Shown piece after piece: positions 1 through 9,662 of a DNA stretch of 64,000 nucleotides. The stretch lies in NCBI GenBank assembly GCA_026196875.1, contig JAPHTP010000021.1, positions 37,429-101,428 on the forward strand, given 5' to 3'. Below the pieces are notes generated by a model. The model did no database searches. It saw only the letters and a program-made list of their open reading frames with translations, and was not told the DNA's origin. Position 1 is the first letter of the stretch, and each line of letters begins with the position of its first letter. The position numbers and the translations under genes were made by a program. The DNA is from Kangiellaceae bacterium (lineage in GTDB: Bacteria > Pseudomonadota > Gammaproteobacteria > Enterobacterales > Kangiellaceae).

Positions 1-191
1 TGACAACAAGTTACTCCCGCATTTGTTGCATACAGGCTATTCAATTTGTGGGCCTGACTTGAAGCCTTGTCAAATTTAGGTGCCTTTATTCCCTCGGCTT
101 TGCTTGGGGAGCAAATGTACAAAGGGCGGATATAAAGATCGATTTTGTACCCTAGCTCTCTTTCTCTTACCTGTCTTCCTAATTTTTTCAC

Positions 192-1691
192 TCACCCGGT
201 TTCTTTAATCGGGGTTCTTCCCAACTTGCTATATTTCGCTTTCGCCATTTCAAGTTTTTCTTCTTCTTCTATCAACGCAACCTGCATTTTTCTATACATT
301 CTTAACGAGTAAAAACTAAAAGGAGAGAAGAATAACTTAATAATTACCGGCATTAGTTCAATCGCGACGAAAAATATTTTAAGCAACCAGCTAAATAGAA
401 AAGCTGCTTCACCGATCTCTGGATCCTTATGAATGTTTTTAAGCGCTAAATAACGGCGTAACATACCGGTTTTTACTGCGTAAAATAGACCATCTTTTTC
501 CAGTTTTTGACGATACTCATCCATTTTTCTCTGCTTTTCATCGATGGCGCGGTTAAGCATTGTCTTAGCAGTGAGTAAGCTTTCCTCTAGTCGCACAATC
601 GATTGCTTGTTTTGTTCATAACTTGATTCGGTCATTTGTAAGTCATTAATGTTTTTTTGGACTTGGTTTAACCCTTGAAGTGCAGAATCAATATCCGGTT
701 GTAAGGCGTCGAGCTTTTCTTGTGTGTTGGTTAACTCGTTTTCTAATTGCTTTATTTGCTCGTTCAAGTCAGTGTAGGTGGCGACTGCACGGCGGTATTT
801 CGGGCCTTCAGTTGGCGCACGGCCGTCTTTACCTGTTCGCTCTAACAAAGCCTCATTAAACCAGTAATTATAATCTTCACGAGCTTTTGCTAGCCGATTG
901 TTGATAGACGCTAACTCTGTATATAAAACTTGCTGTGAGCGTTGCAACTCAGTTGAATTACGTTGCTTGATTGTCAGAGTATTATTTAAGGTGTCAGTGT
1001 CATTAGCGCGGGAGGCAATTTCATAACGGTGATTTTGCTCACTTAGCTGTTGAATTTCTGCCTGGATGTCTTCTACTTTTTTGCGGTCAATACTGATCCC
1101 TGTTTCCAGCTCTTGCTCGTATTTTGCTAACTTGGCAAAGTACTCTTTATTTTTCTCATTGGACTCTTGTTGGATTTGCTCATCGATCGCATTGGCTTGC
1201 AAACTAATTTCAGCCAAGGTGGCCAGGCCAATAGCGATTATTAGTGAGTAGATAATTCGTGGAATAAGTCCGAGCAAGCTACGAAAGGGCAATCCACCTT
1301 TAAAGGGGTTCTTTAATGCCCAGTCAGAACCAATAATTGCCTGGTCGAGAAAAAACAGAGTAAGAGAAAAAATAACTCCTACCACAACCGCGGCTTTAAA
1401 ACTAAGGAATAGCGAAACCCCATAGGTAAACAACATGCAAGTGAATGCAAATGTCACTAATTGCCGGAACACCATTGCGTAAACCAGAGTTCGATCATAT
1501 TTTCCGCAATCTTTGAGTACTTCATAATCGGTGAGTGAAAGAAAAGCGAAGATCTTAAAAATAAAGCCATCCTTATGCGGTCTTCTTTCAAACTCGTTTC
1601 TTAGCGCCATTACCGGTTTATTCTCTGATGCGGGTTTATTGAAAGTCGGCTTATCCGAGTTGGGGTTATCGGAGCTGGTCTTATCAGACAT
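192..1691 (-). CDS. DUF4407 domain membrane protein with long coiled coil
   Basis: The protein has two to three hydrophobic segments in its first third (around residues 65-165), then a long charged, Gln/Glu/Lys-rich coiled coil (about 170-410), then a hydrophobic segment near 425-455 and a basic tail. This is the plan of the DUF4407 family, whose function is unknown. The ATG giving MSDKTSSDN has GAGGA seven bases upstream; the reading frame opens five codons earlier with a TTG, so I prefer the ATG. The first 30 residues repeat Asn/Ser/Lys/Pro (SDNPNSDKP) and look disordered. No operon partner is visible. Family call by sequence plan; physiological role unknown. Confidence 0.75.
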   Translation of the reverse strand: MSDKTSSDNPNSDKPTFNKPASENKPVMALRNEFERRPHKDGFIFKIFAFLSLTDYEVLKDCGKYDRTLVYAMVFRQLVTFAFTCMLFTYGVSLFLSFKAAVVVGVIFSLTLFFLDQAIIGSDWALKNPFKGGLPFRSLLGLIPRIIYSLIIAIGLATLAEISLQANAIDEQIQQESNEKNKEYFAKLAKYEQELETGISIDRKKVEDIQAEIQQLSEQNHRYEIASRANDTDTLNNTLTIKQRNSTELQRSQQVLYTELASINNRLAKAREDYNYWFNEALLERTGKDGRAPTEGPKYRRAVATYTDLNEQIKQLENELTNTQEKLDALQPDIDSALQGLNQVQKNINDLQMTESSYEQNKQSIVRLEESLLTAKTMLNRAIDEKQRKMDEYRQKLEKDGLFYAVKTGMLRRYLALKNIHKDPEIGEAAFLFSWLLKIFFVAIELMPVIIKLFFSPFSFYSLRMYRKMQVALIEEEEKLEMAKAKYSKLGRTPIKETG

Positions 1692-1941
1692 AAGTTGTCC
1701 TCGCAAAAGGATTTTGGTTGTTTTGTTTGGTTTTTAAACGGGGCGAATTGCTACTTATTGCAAAATAGAGTTATTGACCCTTAAGGATATTAAGACGAGG
1801 ATTAGCGAGAATAGTTGTTCAATATTTGTAAATAAATGTGTTTAAGAGTTTTCATACTATCTATAACAGAAAGGGTTATGTGGTCTCAAGTTACTTCTAA
1901 AAGAAGCTTTAGCGTTGTTTATGAATAACCGCTGCAAGGTT

Positions 1942-2538
1942 CTACGGTAATTCATTCAAACCGATATAAACCAGGTTTTCTCCAGATATGCTTAATTGGC
2001 TACCTTCTGACTCTTCAATACAAGCTAGATGGCGCGTAGGAAAAGTAGCGTCAATTGCGTTGTCAATGGAAGATAATTGGGTTTCACCGGATAAACTAAA
2101 CACGAAGTTTAGTGTTCTAAGATCCTGCTGACGCGTTTGTCGGTCGAGCCATGTATCGACATAGCACTGGTACTTTTCAGAACGAGTCATCAAATTTAGG
2201 TCTTTAATCGGCCCATCGTGCAAACGTCCGACGGTGCGGCAACCGCCATCGAAAGTTGCAAAGCTCAGAGGTGTCGTAAGACGGTCAGTTACGGTCCCGT
2301 TCTCAATCTTGTCTCCACTATGCTGTAAGTCGATCCCGTTACCCTCGATTAATATTAGATTTCTTAAGTAACCTGAAAAGTCAGAAAACTCACCGTTTTC
2401 TATTACGCTGGCAATGCTTAAACGCCAATCAAAGTCTTCAAGCGTGCCACCATCACTGATAGCGAGTTCAGTGGTAGTACCTTTACCATTTTTCCAAGGG
2501 ATTAATTTAAATGATTGGGGGGCAATTATTTTGAGCAT
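1942..2538 (-). CDS. HutD/Ves family protein
   Basis: This is a cupin-like protein of the HutD/Ves family. The diagnostic N-terminal block WKNGKGTTTELAI is followed by DFDWRLSIASV and a Gly-Asp loop, as in HutD of histidine-utilisation clusters and Ves of E. coli. Length (about 198 residues) fits the family. HutD is thought to modulate histidine utilisation, but no hut genes are near, so here it stands alone and its role is open. The ATG giving MLKIIAP is preferred; a TTG four codons upstream (MIIH) is an alternative. Confidence 0.85.
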   Translation of the reverse strand: MLKIIAPQSFKLIPWKNGKGTTTELAISDGGTLEDFDWRLSIASVIENGEFSDFSGYLRNLILIEGNGIDLQHSGDKIENGTVTDRLTTPLSFATFDGGCRTVGRLHDGPIKDLNLMTRSEKYQCYVDTWLDRQTRQQDLRTLNFVFSLSGETQLSSIDNAIDATFPTRHLACIEESEGSQLSISGENLVYIGLNELP

Positions 2539-2786
2539 GTGAATAATCAATATGTTGAGTTAATTCTAATCGGGCAAATTATAACTTTTTCAAGCTAGTT
2601 GAGATTAAATGAATTTAGCTGAGGTTATCAACAAATTATAGAGGCTATTCTAGATACGGATGGCTAGTTCAAACCAGCAAGATGGGGCTACACCGGCGCC
2701 ACCTTGTTTCCAATTTAAAACGACTAGTAATATTTAATATTCAAAAAACTGGAGCTGAGTATATCAGTAATGAAAATTTGTTGCGT

Positions 2787-3188
2787 CTAATCTTCAGATT
2801 CAAATTTTAGCTTACTGATTATCTCATTCAGCTTTATCTGAGCGTCACTTAAAACAATGCCACTTGCGGCTGCTTGTACTGCATCCTTTTGAGCCTTAAT
2901 TCTAGCATGGTAGTTTTCGATGCATGCATGTATGGCGGCTTTTATATATTCGAAAACCGGCTCAATTTCGTCTGTGGTTCTAACCCATGTTTCTACAAAA
3001 AGGCTACTTTCCGGCTTTATTTTGATTGGGTATTGGCTCCCCGACGTTTGATCGTTAAATTCCTGTAGTAACTCTTTCGGGGCTTCATGGCTGAGTTTGA
3101 AATAAAGCTCAATATAAGGTTCTTTTCGGATGACCGGCGGGCGGCTTTCGTCAATTCCTATTATCTTTAGATCGCTGATTTCTTTCAT
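2787..3188 (-). CDS. Hypothetical cytoplasmic protein
   Basis: A small protein of about 133 residues with no signal peptide or membrane segment. It has acidic and basic stretches, a central FVETWVRTTDEIEPVFEYI block and a helical C-terminus. I do not recognise the family. Two ATGs lie six bases apart; AGGAG sits eight bases before the second (MKEISDL) and only two before the first, so the second is chosen. It lies alone upstream of the HutD gene with a spacer of about 250 bases. Confidence 0.6.
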   Translation of the reverse strand: MKEISDLKIIGIDESRPPVIRKEPYIELYFKLSHEAPKELLQEFNDQTSGSQYPIKIKPESSLFVETWVRTTDEIEPVFEYIKAAIHACIENYHARIKAQKDAVQAAASGIVLSDAQIKLNEIISKLKFESED

Positions 3189-3297
3189 GTACATCTCTCC
3201 TAATGTGGCTTACCACCACGTTTCAAGTAAATGCCCTTTACATTTTAGAAATCTCGGGTAAGAAGAACTTAATACTACCTTTGGGTTTTACTTGCGC

Positions 3298-3328
3298 ATA
3301 AAAAAAGGGAAATCAAATGATTTCCCTT
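3298..3328 (-). terminator. Rho-independent terminator of the cold-shock gene
   Basis: An 11-bp perfect inverted repeat (AAGGGAAATCA / TGATTTCCCTT) is followed, on the minus strand, by a run of seven T. It lies about 65 bases past the stop of the cold-shock gene. Confidence 0.85.
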
Positions 3329-3391
3329 AATGTCTGATATGTGCTTATTCGCGATTTTATTTAAAAAGCGCGAAAGCATCATTGTAACAGC

Positions 3392-3601
3392 TTATACTGC
3401 TACAATATTCTCAGCCTGTGGACCCTTCGGACCTTGAGCAACAGTAAATTCAACCGTTTGACCTTCGGCTAATGTTTTAAATCCTTCGTCGACAATTGCA
3501 CTGAAATGAGCGAAAACATCTGGGCCTGAAGCTTGTTCGATAAAACCAAAACCTTTAGATTCGTTGAACCATTTTACGGTTCCTTTAATAGTATTAGACA
3601 T
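3392..3601 (-). CDS. Cold-shock domain protein (CspA family)
   Basis: A 69-residue single cold-shock domain, an OB-fold protein that binds single-stranded RNA or DNA and melts RNA secondary structure. RNP1 (KGFGFI, residues 16-21) and RNP2 (VFAHF, 29-33) are intact, as is the KWFN start of strand 1. AGGAT lies eight bases before the ATG. The gene is monocistronic, with its own hairpin terminator and a long AT-rich upstream region, which suits a cold-shock-type leader, although I could not identify a cold box. Which Csp paralogue this is cannot be told from sequence alone. Confidence 0.96.
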   Translation of the reverse strand: MSNTIKGTVKWFNESKGFGFIEQASGPDVFAHFSAIVDEGFKTLAEGQTVEFTVAQGPKGPQAENIVAV

Positions 3602-3945
3602 AATAAATATCCTGAAATTTGATTAAAAGTGCCCAAAATAGGCATATGTAGCAAGGGAACAGACTGGTAGTTAAAATCTTCAGAACGAGGTAATACAATG
3701 AGAAACAACGAAACGGAGGTGTTAATTTAGAGACTTTCATTCTAGCTGCGGCCAGTTTATAGCTTTATTTTAATATGTCAATCAATTTAGCCCTTTAAAT
3801 ACGAATGAATGCTGAAAGTCTGTATCTTTAGTTAAATAGAAGCTCTCTAGCCGAATATGAATCATTTCTATTTGGGAAATCCACTAAGTCGCAAAATTAT
3901 CTAAAAATCGTTACACTTGCGAAAAAACCGACAACAATCAAAAAC
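3602..3945. other. Divergent intergenic region, likely csp leader
   Basis: This AT-rich spacer separates two divergent genes. It presumably holds both promoters and the csp leader. I see no convincing ORF, hairpin or repeat in it. Confidence 0.4.
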
Positions 3946-4437
3946 ATGAGTCAACCATTTAACCAATCTGTGACTTTCACCTTAGACAAAGCTCACTTCC
4001 AGGAATGCTTCGAACAATCCGCTCCAGCAGTTCAACCTAAGGATTTCAGTAAAGCGGCTATTTTCGCTGTGATTGGCGTTCCTTTGTTATTTGTTGAGGC
4101 TGAGCATTATTACATTCCTTTCTTTTTAATCGGCCTGGCGATCCTTGAAGTCTTCAGTGTCTTGTACCGTCAAACGTGGTGGGTATGGCGTCAGTTAATG
4201 GGAAAGTCTGCCTATGGACAGGTGAAGTTAACTATTGATGAAGAGGGGATCGCTACAGATTCCGAACATGTTAATGCTCAAATTATATGGGATGATGTTA
4301 CTAGCATAGAGCACACAGAAAAAGGGCTGTTGCTACGCCATAAGGGAGGTGTTAATTATCTTTCTAACAGCCACCTTAATGAAGAAATTGTCGAGTTTAT
4401 TTTAAAGCATAAACCCGATGCTAAGATCGAGCATTAG
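3946..4437 (+). CDS. YcxB-like membrane protein
   Basis: A 163-residue protein with an N-terminal stretch starting QSVTFTLDKAHFQE, two adjacent membrane helices (about 37-53 and 56-75), and a cytoplasmic half (VKLTIDEEGIATDSEHVNAQIIWDDVTSIE) that matches the YcxB-like C-terminal domain, a PH-like fold of unknown function. It is a single gene between divergent csp and a convergent lipoprotein gene. The family assignment rests on the I-x-W-D-D-V-x-S-I-E pattern after paired helices. Confidence 0.65.
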   Translation: MSQPFNQSVTFTLDKAHFQECFEQSAPAVQPKDFSKAAIFAVIGVPLLFVEAEHYYIPFFLIGLAILEVFSVLYRQTWWVWRQLMGKSAYGQVKLTIDEEGIATDSEHVNAQIIWDDVTSIEHTEKGLLLRHKGGVNYLSNSHLNEEIVEFILKHKPDAKIEH

Positions 4438-4473
4438 AATCAAGTAGTTAAATTCAGTACAACATGTTCAGGT

Positions 4474-4496
4474 AAAAAAAGCCCCTGTTACGGGGC
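4474..4496 (-). terminator. Terminator of the G8 lipoprotein gene
   Basis: GCCCC, six-base loop, GGGGC, preceded on the plus strand by seven A, so on the minus strand the hairpin is followed by seven U. It lies about 75 bases past the stop of the minus-strand lipoprotein gene. It may also act on the convergent plus-strand gene. Confidence 0.8.
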
Positions 4497-4569
4497 AAGA
4501 GGGCTAGAATAATAAACTAATTAATAAACGGGATAAAAAAAGAGGAAAATCCTTCTCCCTCCCTAAAAA

Positions 4570-6948
4570 CTAGAAGTCAATTTCCGGGGGCATCACAACT
4601 GCTGAGTTACTTGGGCTGCCTACCAAACCATTTTTAACTAATGTTGATGTGGATGCGTCATCAGGCTTAAACGTACTTCCAAAATAAACGCCGAACTCGT
4701 TGAGAAGTGTTTGGTTGGTTTTATCTACATATTGTTGCGGTGTCGAATAGCCATTTGGACCATCTTTATTGGCGCTTGTCATAGGGATAAAGTCTGGGAT
4801 CTGTTCCAAGAAATACAAACTTCGATTATTAAATTCGTTAAAGTTTAGATAAATGCGATCGGGCATTAGAAAGAATAAAGGGTGTTTTGAAGCGACTGAA
4901 TCTTCTGACTCTAACCCATTTTGAACTTCCGCTATCAAAGTAAAGTCTGGTTTCATTTCAATCTTTACTTGTTCTTGTTGGTTAAAATATTCAGAGGAGC
5001 CAAATGAAATATTGTTAAAAGAAAGATGTCTTGAGTTTGCTTGAGGATTCGCGACTCGAAAGTCAGTAAGGTTGGCAAAGTGCCCGCCTTCAATATTAAT
5101 TTTCCCTTGAGTCGGAACATCCATGCCAATACCAAATCCTTCGATGTGGAAATTCTCAAAATTCAAGTCATTCATATTATGAAAGTGATTGGCGTCGACT
5201 CCGATGACTTGTTTGTCACCGTTACCATAAAGTCGAAAATTTTTAAAAGTTACCTTTTCGGTAAAGTTAAGTTCGACGGCGTTCTGGCGCATATTCCACA
5301 GCAACACATCTTCAAAGGTAGAGTGTAAATTTTCCAAGTACTCCGCGGTCACTTGTTCCTCAAGCCGGAAAAAACTAGAGTGTAAATAAAAGAAAGTTAA
5401 GCCCTTAGTAGCAGAGTAAGCCGTATTATTTTTAAATGAACTGGTGGGGACATACCAGATATCAATTTGTTGAATAGATTCGGGTAAATTGGCATTTGGA
5501 ATGTTTGACGTTTTAAATTTCATCATTCCGGTGTTAGGTTCAATCAATCCTTCAGGCCAGTAAATAAATGCATGGCCGGAAGCTCCAGCAACAACATTTC
5601 CCTCGAGCTTAACACCGCCTCCATGGATCCAGAATGCGTCGCCTTGAAAAGCAAAATCTTGTCTATCTTCTCTGAAGTCCGGTGCTCCCTGGAAACCGTC
5701 GAGTAGTGGAAAAGTGGGATTAACCGTATGCAAAGCGATGTTATTAATAAATGAACCTAGCTCATCTCCAGCTTCAGTTTGATAAGCACCACCTACAACC
5801 TTGTAAGAAACATTATCGATAAAGTCTACATTACTCGAATGGTTTACATAGGCCCAGCCCGGATCGTCCTCGACCACATTGCCTCGAATCTTTGCAGGTA
5901 CAGCGTTAATGTCCACGCCACCACGATGAAAGTGAACAGAGTATCGGCCACGAATATTTTCGCGTTCCAAAACTACTGGAGGTGACTCATCAAGGTTGGG
6001 GAAAGACCAATCATCGAGAGGGACTGATTTATCGGTTCTACCCAGTTGGTAGAATCTGGCGTAGTTGACGTCGACATCAAGGTTGTGCATAAACATCACA
6101 TGGCCACGATGTTTAATTGATGGATTTTCTGAGTAAAATTCGATATTGCGCGACAGATTTGCAATATGAACTGTCAAGTCTGACTTAGGTGCTCTATGAT
6201 CCTTTAGGAGTGGTGAAGATAAGTGAATAGTTTCTCCATCTATCGAGTTTATCGTTACAAGTTCGTCGCTTGCCGGGTCTTTAGGATCAGTTGCGGCAAT
6301 CACCAGTCGATCACCAGCTTTCCATCCGTGGGGAGTTTGTTTAAGAGTAACTGATGATTCACCGGCGATTGGTTGGTTTAATAAACCTGACCAGGCCGTT
6401 TTTTGAGCGCCATAAACCACGACCTTTCCCTTTAAAATTGCACCTCTTCTAAGCTGTTTTGCATCTGTTTGTTGTGTAATTGGACCGAAGTCAGCGAACA
6501 TGATTTTCGCATTGTAGCTAGCTGAAACGGGTTGCTCTGCGGTGCCTATTTGTAACAGGCTTTCGTGGTTGGCGATTAGAGTCCCGACATTTAGCTGAGT
6601 ATTTCGATCATGCGAAAATATTAATGCACCATCAATGGTGAGCGTTTTGACTTTGGAAGAAATTTCACCGTCTACAATTAATGTATATCCGCCGGGTACA
6701 ACAAACTCAGAACCATCTGCAGGAAATGCTTTATCTTGCCAGGTGTTTTCATCTGACCAGTTTCCTGAACTGACCATTACAGGTGAAGTCGTAGTTGTCG
6801 CGGAAGTCGGCGTGTCTTGACCTGAAGGCGGACTTTCCTGGACTACGTTGGTTTCAGAACTTCCACAGGCAGAAATATTAAATATGAGGGCTAAAGTTAA
6901 ACACAATACGACTACATGATAAATCTTGAATAAGGGCTTTATCATCAT
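4570..6948 (-). CDS. G8-domain secreted lipoprotein with beta-helix
   Basis: A 792-residue surface or periplasmic lipoprotein. The N-terminus has a lipoprotein signal ending in NISAC (Cys near residue 28). A Thr/Ser-rich linker leads to a G8 domain (about 60-190), recognised by GNWSDENTW, PGGYTLIVDGE and LTIDGALIFSHD. The rest has repeating short strands and Asn-rich turns typical of a right-handed parallel beta-helix. G8 domains occur in CEMIP/TMEM2 hyaluronidases and bacterial secreted proteins; a carbohydrate substrate is plausible but not shown. GGAG lies nine bases before the first of two ATGs. The gene has its own terminator and no partner. Confidence 0.8.
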   Translation of the reverse strand: MMIKPLFKIYHVVVLCLTLALIFNISACGSSETNVVQESPPSGQDTPTSATTTTSPVMVSSGNWSDENTWQDKAFPADGSEFVVPGGYTLIVDGEISSKVKTLTIDGALIFSHDRNTQLNVGTLIANHESLLQIGTAEQPVSASYNAKIMFADFGPITQQTDAKQLRRGAILKGKVVVYGAQKTAWSGLLNQPIAGESSVTLKQTPHGWKAGDRLVIAATDPKDPASDELVTINSIDGETIHLSSPLLKDHRAPKSDLTVHIANLSRNIEFYSENPSIKHRGHVMFMHNLDVDVNYARFYQLGRTDKSVPLDDWSFPNLDESPPVVLERENIRGRYSVHFHRGGVDINAVPAKIRGNVVEDDPGWAYVNHSSNVDFIDNVSYKVVGGAYQTEAGDELGSFINNIALHTVNPTFPLLDGFQGAPDFREDRQDFAFQGDAFWIHGGGVKLEGNVVAGASGHAFIYWPEGLIEPNTGMMKFKTSNIPNANLPESIQQIDIWYVPTSSFKNNTAYSATKGLTFFYLHSSFFRLEEQVTAEYLENLHSTFEDVLLWNMRQNAVELNFTEKVTFKNFRLYGNGDKQVIGVDANHFHNMNDLNFENFHIEGFGIGMDVPTQGKINIEGGHFANLTDFRVANPQANSRHLSFNNISFGSSEYFNQQEQVKIEMKPDFTLIAEVQNGLESEDSVASKHPLFFLMPDRIYLNFNEFNNRSLYFLEQIPDFIPMTSANKDGPNGYSTPQQYVDKTNQTLLNEFGVYFGSTFKPDDASTSTLVKNGLVGSPSNSAVVMPPEIDF

Positions 6949-7291
6949 TTAGGTTAACTCCTTATAATTCAGGTCGACGCTTTGTTTCGACTTGGTTAAC
7001 GGGTGTGAAAATTTCAATAATTTATTTGCAAGGAGCACTTGCAAAGGTCATTGAAGATTTATTAACTTAAATAATGAATTGTTTCTTTGGGTAACAAAAT
7101 TATGGAATTGTTCTAGTTTTGTATTATCTTGTAGATAATTAAAACTGACGGGGAAACTATTCAATAATTGGCTAGAAGTAATAAAGAGTAATAAAGAGTA
7201 ATAAGAGGTAACAAAAGGTAGTTAATGAGTAGGGTAAAATTATTCGATAAACGGTGGAGAAAACTGAAGCGAAAGTGATTATTGAAAGTAA
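6949..7291. other. Intergenic region with degenerate 10-bp repeats
   Basis: Upstream region of the G8 lipoprotein gene and downstream of the binding-protein gene. It is AT-rich and holds the 10-bp tandem repeat listed separately. No ORF or convincing hairpin was seen. Confidence 0.4.
7181..7220. repeat. Four decaying copies of a 10-bp tandem repeat
   Basis: Two exact copies of ATAAAGAGTA are followed by ATAAGAGGTA and ACAAAAGGTA. Copy-to-copy decay suggests an old local duplication. No function is evident. Confidence 0.75.
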
Positions 7292-8608
7292 TTATTGTAA
7301 ATAACATCCATTGCCAAAATCTTTATGGTATTGTGAATCTATTAAGTTTACTGCACTATTGTCCCCTAGTGTATCGAAAACTACAGAACCACCAATTCCC
7401 TTAAACTGAACCTTGTCGTACTTATCAAATGTTGAAGATAGCATTTGAAAGTCGGAGTGAGCTAAGCTTTGTCCATTTTTATGAGCTACCATTCTTATTG
7501 ACTGATTTAATGGCAATTTGTACTTTTCTTGATGGGCTAGTGCGGCGGCAGATAGGTAAACTGCATCATGAATTAGAGGGGTATAGTGGCGCCGCGTAAC
7601 TGAGCCTAAATAGCTTTCAATTGTGAGATTAAGTTGTTCTACTTGCTGCTTGTTGCTATCCACATCTATTCCGAAAACACAAACTTCACTATTCGAATTT
7701 AGCGTTGTTATTCTCGAGTATTCGGGTAAAAAAAGTAGTGGGATAGGGGGCTTTTCTCTTTTTATGATATTTCTAATCGTACCCCAGCGCGCTACTTCAT
7801 ATGGAATAGGTAAAAAATACCCATCAAGGTTAAGGGAACGAGCCGTTATTAACTCATCAACAAAGTCGTAAGTTTCATAATCGACTATAGTTTTTAGTTT
7901 TTTATCGTAAATTATTTTGATATCGTTTGCTTGTGACAACTCTTCTAACAAGCCAAACAAATCGTAACCATAATAGTCATCCTGATAGAAAACTCCGAGC
8001 CTCTTGACTTGGTGCTTTTGCATTAAGTCAATTGAGTTCTGTACTATTTGCCGATTGGTAGGTGCTAGACGAAATATCAAGTCGTTATCATTCAACTTGC
8101 TGATATACGATGCTGTAGCACTCGGCAGAACTAACGGAGTGTTATTTGGGATAGCTGCGTTTATGGCCACTTGTTTAACCATGCTAGAGTACATGGGTCC
8201 TATTATCATCTTTACCTTGTGGCGCTTTATCATTTGTTCGGTAATCGAAGATGCTAATTTAGGGTCGGTTGTGCTGTTACCTCGTATTAGCACTAAACGC
8301 TTACCAAAGATTCCACCTTTCCTGTTAATATCCTGCACTGCCAGATCCGCAGCCAATAGAAAGTCGGCAAAAAATTCGGGCTTATCCGAAAAAGATATCA
8401 AAATCCCTATATTGATAGAGTTTTCATCTGGTTTGTTTTTAGGATCGTAAAATAACTTGAGTTTAGATCTATCTTTTATCTTTATATTGAGGAGCTCTTT
8501 AAGGCTAAGGTTAATGATGGAATCATCTTCCTCGGCGTTAAGCGGTGAAATCGAGCTGACGGACAGCAACCAAAGTATCAGACTTAGTTTAAAGAGTTTC
8601 GATAGCAA
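7292..8608 (-). CDS. Orphan periplasmic ligand-binding protein (Peripla_BP_6 type)
   Basis: An exported 438-residue protein: a signal peptide ending near SPLNAEED, a short segment resembling the mature N-terminus of many TonB receptors (LSLKELLNIKIKD), then a type I periplasmic binding fold like branched-chain amino acid receptors (INIGILISFSDKPEF, LAVQDINRKGGIFGKRLVLI, IIGPMYSSM, RLGVFYQDDYYGYDL). No ABC permease or ATPase lies nearby, so transport is doubtful; a sensory or accessory role is as likely. The start is TTG; no ATG fits before the signal peptide. Confidence 0.75.
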   Translation of the reverse strand: MLSKLFKLSLILWLLSVSSISPLNAEEDDSIINLSLKELLNIKIKDRSKLKLFYDPKNKPDENSINIGILISFSDKPEFFADFLLAADLAVQDINRKGGIFGKRLVLIRGNSTTDPKLASSITEQMIKRHKVKMIIGPMYSSMVKQVAINAAIPNNTPLVLPSATASYISKLNDNDLIFRLAPTNRQIVQNSIDLMQKHQVKRLGVFYQDDYYGYDLFGLLEELSQANDIKIIYDKKLKTIVDYETYDFVDELITARSLNLDGYFLPIPYEVARWGTIRNIIKREKPPIPLLFLPEYSRITTLNSNSEVCVFGIDVDSNKQQVEQLNLTIESYLGSVTRRHYTPLIHDAVYLSAAALAHQEKYKLPLNQSIRMVAHKNGQSLAHSDFQMLSSTFDKYDKVQFKGIGGSVVFDTLGDNSAVNLIDSQYHKDFGNGCYLQ

Positions 8609-8969
8609 AATCTGTCTCGTTTGAATAGGCTCAAGTAGGCTTCAACTAAGTATAGGATAAATTGCTAAAGAGTAGAGAAGTTAAGGTGTGTTAATGGCTA
8701 ACTGTGTGCAGCCAGTCAAATTAAACGTATGAAAAGATTAACGAAATCAAAGCTCAATGAAATAAAAATTCAATGAAATCAAAGGTGGTATAGAAGCCAG
8801 AGCGACAGAATTTTCAAAACTACCACGATTAAAACAATGAGTTTAGCTAAGTGGACCCATATATGAATATTTATTCTCAATTCTACTCATAAAGCTCTAG
8901 ATTATTTATAAGCAGATTTAATTGAAAGCTTGAAGGGGGAATAGATTGAAGACTTAAAAGGTTGAAGAG
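8609..8969. other. Intergenic region, no gene seen
   Basis: AT-rich spacer between two minus-strand genes. It contains short reiterations (AATGAAATCAAAG, AATGAAATAAAAA) and ends in the 16-bp tandem duplication listed separately. No ORF with a ribosome binding site was seen. Confidence 0.4.
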
Positions 8970-8977
8970 TTAAAAGG
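8946..8977. repeat. 16-bp tandem duplication over the Lrp-type stop codon
   Basis: TTGAAGACTTAAAAGG is followed directly by TTGAAGAGTTAAAAGG, one mismatch. The second copy spans the stop codon of the regulator gene. Confidence 0.8.
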
Positions 8978-9446
8978 TAGACTCGTTAACCTTCTTGAGT
9001 TTTTCGTCGACGACTAAGCCATCCTTAATGGTTGCAAAAACAACATCTGTCTGGGTAGAACCATAAGTCGTTAAGCTATCAACTAAACTCCTTAAGTGTG
9101 CCATGTCCTTAGCTATTACTTGGAGAATCAATAATTCGGAGCCGGTTAATACGTGACACTCTACTAGCTCTGGGAGTTTTGAAATTGCATCAATAATTTG
9201 TCGATGATTTTTCGAGCCAGCGCTCAGGCGCACAAAAGCTTTTAGACCAAAGCCCAGTTTTTCCGGATCAACTTTAGCACTAAAATTCTGAATCATCCCT
9301 TTTTCTACCAAGCGTTCTACGCGTTCAGCTATGGTACTTCTTGAACGGTTGAGTGACTTTGCTAGTTCAGAAATTGTTGTGCGACTGTCTTTTTGTAATA
9401 GTTGGATTAGATTCCAGTCCAGGGCGGAAATTGTTGAATTTGGCAT
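8970..9446 (-). CDS. Lrp/AsnC family transcriptional regulator
   Basis: A 158-residue feast/famine regulator. Residues 5-65 form the AsnC winged helix (LDWNLIQLLQKDSRTTISELAKSLNRSRST in shape), followed by the alpha-beta RAM ligand-binding domain with the Gly-bearing VLTGSELLILQVIAKD strand. Such proteins bind amino acids and control their metabolism or export. It faces the secreted-protein gene at 9663 across about 216 bases that contain an inverted repeat, suggesting autoregulation or control of that neighbour. Specific ligand unknown. Confidence 0.92.
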   Translation of the reverse strand: MPNSTISALDWNLIQLLQKDSRTTISELAKSLNRSRSTIAERVERLVEKGMIQNFSAKVDPEKLGFGLKAFVRLSAGSKNHRQIIDAISKLPELVECHVLTGSELLILQVIAKDMAHLRSLVDSLTTYGSTQTDVVFATIKDGLVVDEKLKKVNESTF

Positions 9447-9470
9447 ATTGACTAGTTTTTCCTAAAAACG

Positions 9471-9508
9471 GTGACAAAATGTCGAAACTTCAACAATTTC
9501 GGGGTCAC
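9471..9508. promoter_or_regulatory. Nested inverted repeat, candidate Lrp-type operator
   Basis: Outer arms GTGAC / GTCAC enclose inner arms CGAAA / TTTCG around CTTCAACAA. It starts 24 bases upstream of the Lrp/AsnC start codon in a divergent spacer, the usual place for an autoregulatory site. No binding evidence. Confidence 0.35.
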
Positions 9509-9662
9509 TTGTGGGTGGTATCATTTAGGCCTGTCATCTTATTATGAATAAATGGCCTTACGCAAGATTGCCAATCTAAGGAGAGAGCTAACTAGTTTTA
9601 GCTAGCGCCCAATTATCATAGAGAAAACTTCAGTCAGAAATGTTCAAACTTAGGAGAAGAGT

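Noticed and set aside
2..79. Open frame ending in a stop on the plus strand at the left edge (DNKLLPHLLHTGYSICGPD)
   Set aside because: Only 25 codons are visible and nothing in them is recognisable; it could be the end of a real gene but cannot be supported.
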